Origin: Chloroflexota bacterium
Lineage (GTDB): Bacteria > Chloroflexota > Anaerolineae > Anaerolineales > UBA4823
DNA length: 7,170 bases
Assembly (NCBI GenBank): GCA_021849525.1
Contig: JAJZSS010000074.1
Span: 1-7,170 of the forward strand
Direction: 5' to 3'
The stretch's first letter is position 1. Each line of letters opens with the position of its first letter. A program made the position numbers and the translations under genes. Shown piece after piece: positions 5,891 to 7,170 of this stretch. Below the pieces are notes generated by a model. It did not search any database, was not told the origin of the DNA, and saw only the letters and a program-made list of their open reading frames with translations.

Positions 5891-7170
5891 ATGTCGTTTG
5901 TCCATTTACACGTCCATTCTGAATATTCATTACTGGATGGTTTCAGCGACCTCAATAAGCTGGTAGCCCGTGCCAGGGAAATGGAGATGCCAGCCCTGGC
6001 GTTGACCGATCACGGCACCATGTTTGGGGTCATCGATTTTTATAATAAAGCCACCACTGCCGGAATCAAGCCTATCATAGGGATTGAAGCCTACATGGCA
6101 GCGCGCTCGATGAAGGATCGCGATCCACAGCTGGACAAACGTTCTTCCCATTTGCTGCTGCTGGCAGAGAATGAAACTGGCTACAAAAACCTGCTGCAAA
6201 TCGCCAGTGCAGCCCAGCTGGACGGTTTTTATTATTATCCCCGTGTGGATCACGAATTTCTGGCCCAGCACGCCGAGGGACTGATCTGCACATCTGGGTG
6301 TATGTCTGCCGAAGTGCCGCGCCTGATCCAGAATGAAAGCCTGGAAGCAGCCAGGAAGTCTCTGGACTGGTATTACGAAGTCTTCGGCGCCGATCGTTTC
6401 TTCCTGGAGCTTCAGCAGCATGACATTAAAGAGCTGGATCGCATCAACCAGCAGCTGCTCGATCTGGGCCGGCGCTATGATGCCCGCTTCGTGGCGACCA
6501 ATGACGTGCATTATGTGGATCAAGCCGATCATCGCTACCAGGATATCATGCTGGCAATCCAGACCGGCACACTGCTGAGCGACCCCAACCGGATGCGCAT
6601 GACCGATCCCTCGTATTACCTGCGCAGCCCACAGGAAATGGGTCGCCTGTTTGCCGAAGTCCCTGAAGCGTTGAGTAATACCCTGCTGATTGCAGACCGC
6701 TGTAATGTGGATCTGAGCTTTAAGGGCTATCACCTGCCTCAGTTCGAGGTACCAGAAGGCAACACCGCAGAAAGCTACCTGCGCGATCTGTGCGAGCAAG
6801 GCCTGGAACGGCGTTTCGGAGAGCGAGCCAGCGACACGGTTTATCGCCAGCGCCTGGAATACGAGCTGAAAATTATCCACCAGATGGGTTTTGACACCTA
6901 TTTCTTGATCGTGTGGGATTTATGCCGCTACGCCCGCGAACAGAGCATCTGGTACAACGCCCGTGGCTCGGCCGCCGGCTCGATTGTGGCGTACACCCTG
7001 GACATTACCAATGTCGATCCTGTTGAGCATGGGCTGATTTTCGAGCGCTTCTTGAATCCGGGGCGTATCTCCATGCCCGATATCGACCTGGACTTCCGTG
7101 ACGACCGGCGCAGCGAAATGCTGCAGTACACTGCTCGTCGCTATGGTAACGATAAAGTTGCCCAGATCAT
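5891..7170 (+). CDS. dnaE: DNA polymerase III alpha subunit (DnaE), 3'-truncated by window edge
   Basis: DnaE is the replicative polymerase subunit that extends DNA at the fork as part of the Pol III holoenzyme. 426 complete codons of an expected roughly 1150-1200 are visible. Residues 1 to about 280 form the PHP domain, with HLHVHSEYSLLDG (5-17), LTDHGTMFG (38-46), GIEAY (64-68), SSHLLLLAEN (85-94), TSGC (134-137) and NDVHY (204-208). All nine expected metal ligands (H7, H9, D16, H41, E66, H87, C137, D205, H207) are present, unlike E. coli, where several are lost. The palm begins with RGSAAGSIVAY (358-368) and GLIFERFLNPGRISMPDIDLDF (381-402), holding the acidic cluster D397, D399 and D401 in which the catalytic aspartates lie. 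The usual GPGRGS is YNARGS here. This is DnaE rather than PolC: the PHP domain is N-terminal and uninterrupted by an exonuclease domain. It is transcribed divergently from secA. The fingers, tandem HhH, beta-binding and OB regions are outside the window. Confidence 0.97.
   Translation, partial: MSFVHLHVHSEYSLLDGFSDLNKLVARAREMEMPALALTDHGTMFGVIDFYNKATTAGIKPIIGIEAYMAARSMKDRDPQLDKRSSHLLLLAENETGYKNLLQIASAAQLDGFYYYPRVDHEFLAQHAEGLICTSGCMSAEVPRLIQNESLEAARKSLDWYYEVFGADRFFLELQQHDIKELDRINQQLLDLGRRYDARFVATNDVHYVDQADHRYQDIMLAIQTGTLLSDPNRMRMTDPSYYLRSPQEMGRLFAEVPEALSNTLLIADRCNVDLSFKGYHLPQFEVPEGNTAESYLRDLCEQGLERRFGERASDTVYRQRLEYELKIIHQMGFDTYFLIVWDLCRYAREQSIWYNARGSAAGSIVAYTLDITNVDPVEHGLIFERFLNPGRISMPDIDLDFRDDRRSEMLQYTARRYGNDKVAQI

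Noticed and set aside
5930..6880. Open frame of 316 codons on the - strand opposite dnaE
   Set aside because: It lies wholly inside the conserved PHP/polymerase coding sequence on the other strand and has no recognisable motifs. It is a by-product of dnaE codon use.
1..7170. Search for tRNA/rRNA genes, insertion sequences, CRISPR arrays or defence genes
   Set aside because: None seen. The window is densely filled with four housekeeping-style genes and one short divergent promoter region.

Overview
The window carries four protein-coding genes and no RNA genes, mobile elements or CRISPR. The organism is most likely a member of the Chloroflexota, probably Anaerolineae. This is judged from memory of family sequence style: a cysteine-free SecA with large insertions, a DnaE with YNARGS in place of GPGRGS and PDIDLDF acidic motif, and the type of small membrane-anchored protein next to mutM. 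No database search was possible, so the assignment is an inference.

Layout, left to right: the 3' part of mutM/fpg (formamidopyrimidine-DNA glycosylase) runs in from the left edge on the + strand. A 224-residue uncharacterised protein with one N-terminal membrane helix follows after 9 bases, almost certainly in the same transcript. Only 36 bases further on, a very large secA (1381 codons) ends; it lies convergently on the - strand and fills more than half of the window. A 287-base divergent intergenic region separates the start of secA from the start of dnaE (DNA polymerase III alpha), which runs off the right edge on the + strand. That region holds two outward-facing extended -10 promoters with the identical core TGCTATAAT, a 7-bp hairpin in the dnaE leader, and a strong Shine-Dalgarno site for secA.

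The genes are housekeeping: base-excision repair of oxidised guanine, protein export, and chromosome replication. Nothing suggests they form one system, apart from the mutM/membrane-protein pair. The most noteworthy item is SecA. It is about 480-540 residues longer than E. coli or Bacillus SecA, has no cysteine anywhere, lacks the C-terminal zinc motif and ends in an acidic linker plus KKRRRRRR. The extra length sits in at least two places: about 85 residues in the second nucleotide-binding domain, and about 330 residues in two blocks around the helical-wing domain. DnaE keeps all nine expected metal ligands of the PHP domain, which suggests built-in proofreading. No clearly new multi-gene system was found.
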